A stretch of DNA of 64,000 bases from Agaricus subrufescens (lineage: Eukaryota > Basidiomycota > Agaricomycetes > Agaricales > Agaricaceae). Of the stretch, positions 62,063 through 64,000 are shown piece after piece (position 1 is the stretch's first letter; the number at the start of each line of letters is the position of its first letter). A program made the position numbers and the translations under genes. Under the pieces are notes generated by a model. The model had not been told where the DNA came from. It did not search any database and was given only the letters and a program-made list of their open reading frames with translations. The DNA lies in the NCBI GenBank assembly GCA_029945375.1, contig CM057060.1, forward strand, positions 1,488,001 through 1,552,000, read 5' to 3'.

Positions 62063-62321
62063 AAGTTTTCAAAATTGCATCTTTGATCACTGTCAAAATT
62101 TGTCTTGTAGGCAAGGAATTTCTTAGCACGATGCGGCAGCTACCTTCAAGTCAAAGGGTGTCGAGTCCTCGGACGTGTATTCCTTTTCTATTTTAATATC
62201 GCAATCCAGTACTTGTTGTGTAGTCGTATACAAACAAATAAGACAAAAAAAGACAAAACACTTTCATAGATACAGAGATCCCGAAGCTGAATCTAAACCA
62301 AGAATGAAAGCAACATATTCG

Positions 62322-64000
62322 TCATGGTAGAAAATGATCAAAATCAAATTTGAAGAAGAATTTTTCGGGATAGTAGCGCGCTCGTACACTTCGACCACCG
62401 AAATATCGGCCATCAAGTTCTCGGACAGTTTTCCAAGCACCGACGGGTCCAGCGAAGAGCACAAAGATTCGAACAAGATCTAAAGGATCCTGAGGGGGTG
62501 GCTGAACAAGATGAACAACCACACGCTCAACAGTACCATGCTTGGAACACTCGTCACCTAAAATCAGACCGTTAGGCATGTAGGGCTGAAATGAGAGGTA
62601 AAGACTACGAACCAATTTCCTCCCTCAGATCATCATCTTCAACATCCTCAGGTCCAACCATGTTTGTCAGCATCACAATTCTACTAGGCTCACCAAACCT
62701 TTCCCGGTCCTCTTTACCCTTCAAATCCTCGTTGTTATTGATAATCTTGCCCATCTTGACCGCCGAATTCTGCCCTACATTTGATCCGGACGAGCTGAAC
62801 TGGCGATTTTTGTTCTTGGCTTTGCCACCTTGGGATCCAGAAGACCCCGATTGCTCGACGACCAGTGCATTAACAATTCCTGTGCCGTCCGCACCGAGAC
62901 CTTGACCTTCTTTATGACCCCATTTGGCCATCATTCGTTGGGCAAAACTGTGAGGATCCCGTCGCCTATAGATCAAAACAATTCAATTTTCATTCGTATA
63001 GCGTGGCTCCACACATTGACTTACTTCTCTTCAACCGGAGAGGGCAATTCATTGGATTCCGCGGGAGGCTGGGGAACGATTGCAGCGAGAGCACCCAATT
63101 TGGCCGCAATAGCAGCAGCCGCTTTCTTCTTAGCATCAATATCAACCGGTGGCATCACACCTGGCACATCTCCGGGAGGCGGAGGTGGAACGGACGGTGG
63201 CGCGAATGGATTGAACGACAGCGGGGGTGGTGTTACTACTCTTATTGGCTCTGATGGTGGTGAAGGAGCTTGAGGAGGTGGCGGGGCCCGGTGCATTGTG
63301 GACATAGCCAACCGGCGTAGGTATGCTTCTTCTCCTGTGGATGGTGCATTAGACTCAGAGGCCTGGTTTGATACAACAAGGTCTTCATCATGAGATCGTC
63401 CAGACTGGTTGTCTTCGGGTGGAGAGGTCGGACGGGCTCCCTTAGACATAGCGAGGCGACGTTGGTACGCTTCGTCGCCCGTAAGTTCACGGTCTACAGC
63501 CATAGCCATTGACTGGTCGTCCTCACGCGGACCTCTCTCCCTGTTGTCGTCTTTCCGGCTCCAACGATCATATGTTTCCCCATAACGACCTGATGACAAC
63601 GCTCAGTGAAGAGATGAAGAAAACAAACGCGAGTATGCCCACCAGCTTTACGCGGTCGCTCCTCATCTTCTGAGGGGGTAAAGTCACTCTCGGAGTGATA
63701 CGATCCTCCCCTTCTCATGCGTTTTCTTTCTTCCATCCTCCGTTCCTCGGCCACCCTCTCACGCCGATCAATTTTTTCCTTCTGTTTCCAAACCTTGTAT
63801 TCATTGTAATCGTTTGGGCGTAGAGGATCATATTGCTCCTGTGGATCCCACACAGGAGTAGCGGGCGCAATTTTACTCTAAATTTCCATATCTAAGTGTC
63901 TGCGACAGCAGCAGAAAATCGGGGGGCGCACCTTGTTCTTCTTTCCTTTCCCGACATGTCTCTTCTTGGGTTGAGAGGCCCGAAATCCATTGACATCTTC
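62322..64000 (-). CDS. Splicing factor SPF45/RBM17 homolog (5' end outside window)
   Basis: Splicing regulator with a G-patch and a UHM-type RRM. The partial N-terminus in the window begins with [20 protein letters not shown] and, after an intron, [20 protein letters not shown]. It is followed by charged Arg/Glu-rich sequence ([19 protein letters not shown]) and two similar motifs [17 protein letters not shown] and [18 protein letters not shown]. Pro-rich linkers come next. The G-patch is [20 protein letters not shown] with [12 protein letters not shown]. The UHM follows: [19 protein letters not shown], then [37 protein letters not shown] and [20 protein letters not shown]. It ends FDFDHFLP. 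The 5' end lies beyond 64000. It converges with SDH1, 259 bp between stop codons. Confidence 0.9.

Overview
The window is nuclear DNA of a filamentous basidiomycete, most likely a mushroom-forming agaricomycete. Most genes are cut by many short GT-AG introns of about 45-65 nt. Genes are packed tightly on both strands, promoters and 5' leaders are pyrimidine-rich, and the proteins resemble fungal or animal families. I see no bacterial, viral, rRNA, tRNA, CRISPR or intact transposon sequence. Exon joins were worked out by hand from splice sites, reading frame and family motifs, so gene ends are firmer than the internal exon count.

Layout. 1-2156 is non-coding. 2157-8167 holds eIF2B alpha (-), an unrecognised 209-residue protein (+) and methionine aminopeptidase 1 (+). 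8167-21762 is a minus-strand block: glycerol-3-phosphate acyltransferase, a large XMAP215/ch-TOG microtubule polymerase, and APC5. NOC3 (+) leaves head-to-head from APC5. A TEA/ATTS transcription factor (-) and the ESCRT-I subunit VPS23/TSG101 (+) diverge from a GC-rich region. 30270-33215 is a gene-poor stretch. Then come a SRC1/MAN1-type inner nuclear membrane protein (-), a small IF1-like ATPase inhibitor (+) and sulfide:quinone oxidoreductase (-). After a second gene-poor stretch (38146-40348) comes a secreted, probably GPI-anchored cupredoxin with a Met/Gly-rich repeat (+). The last third is very compact: a NEPRO/RMP1-like protein (-), AP-1 beta adaptin (+), an OTUD6-like deubiquitinase (-), a SmgGDS-like armadillo protein (+), a peroxisomal enoyl-CoA isomerase/hydratase (+), pirin (+), NSA1 (-), RMD5/GID2 (+), a TBC1D5-like RabGAP (+), SDH1 (+) and SPF45 (-, cut by the window end).

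The genes are housekeeping functions (translation, ribosome assembly, ubiquitin and APC/C, membrane traffic, mitochondrial metabolism, cytoskeleton) and do not form one pathway or a secondary-metabolite or defence cluster. The organisation is the notable part. Five head-to-head pairs have only 64-139 bp between start codons, convergent stop codons lie as close as 26 bp, and SDH1 starts 57 bp after the preceding stop codon. The best candidates for new biology are the Met-rich cupredoxin, the five-TOG XMAP215, micro-exons carrying active-site residues, the IF1-like protein without a targeting peptide, and the orphan 209-residue protein.
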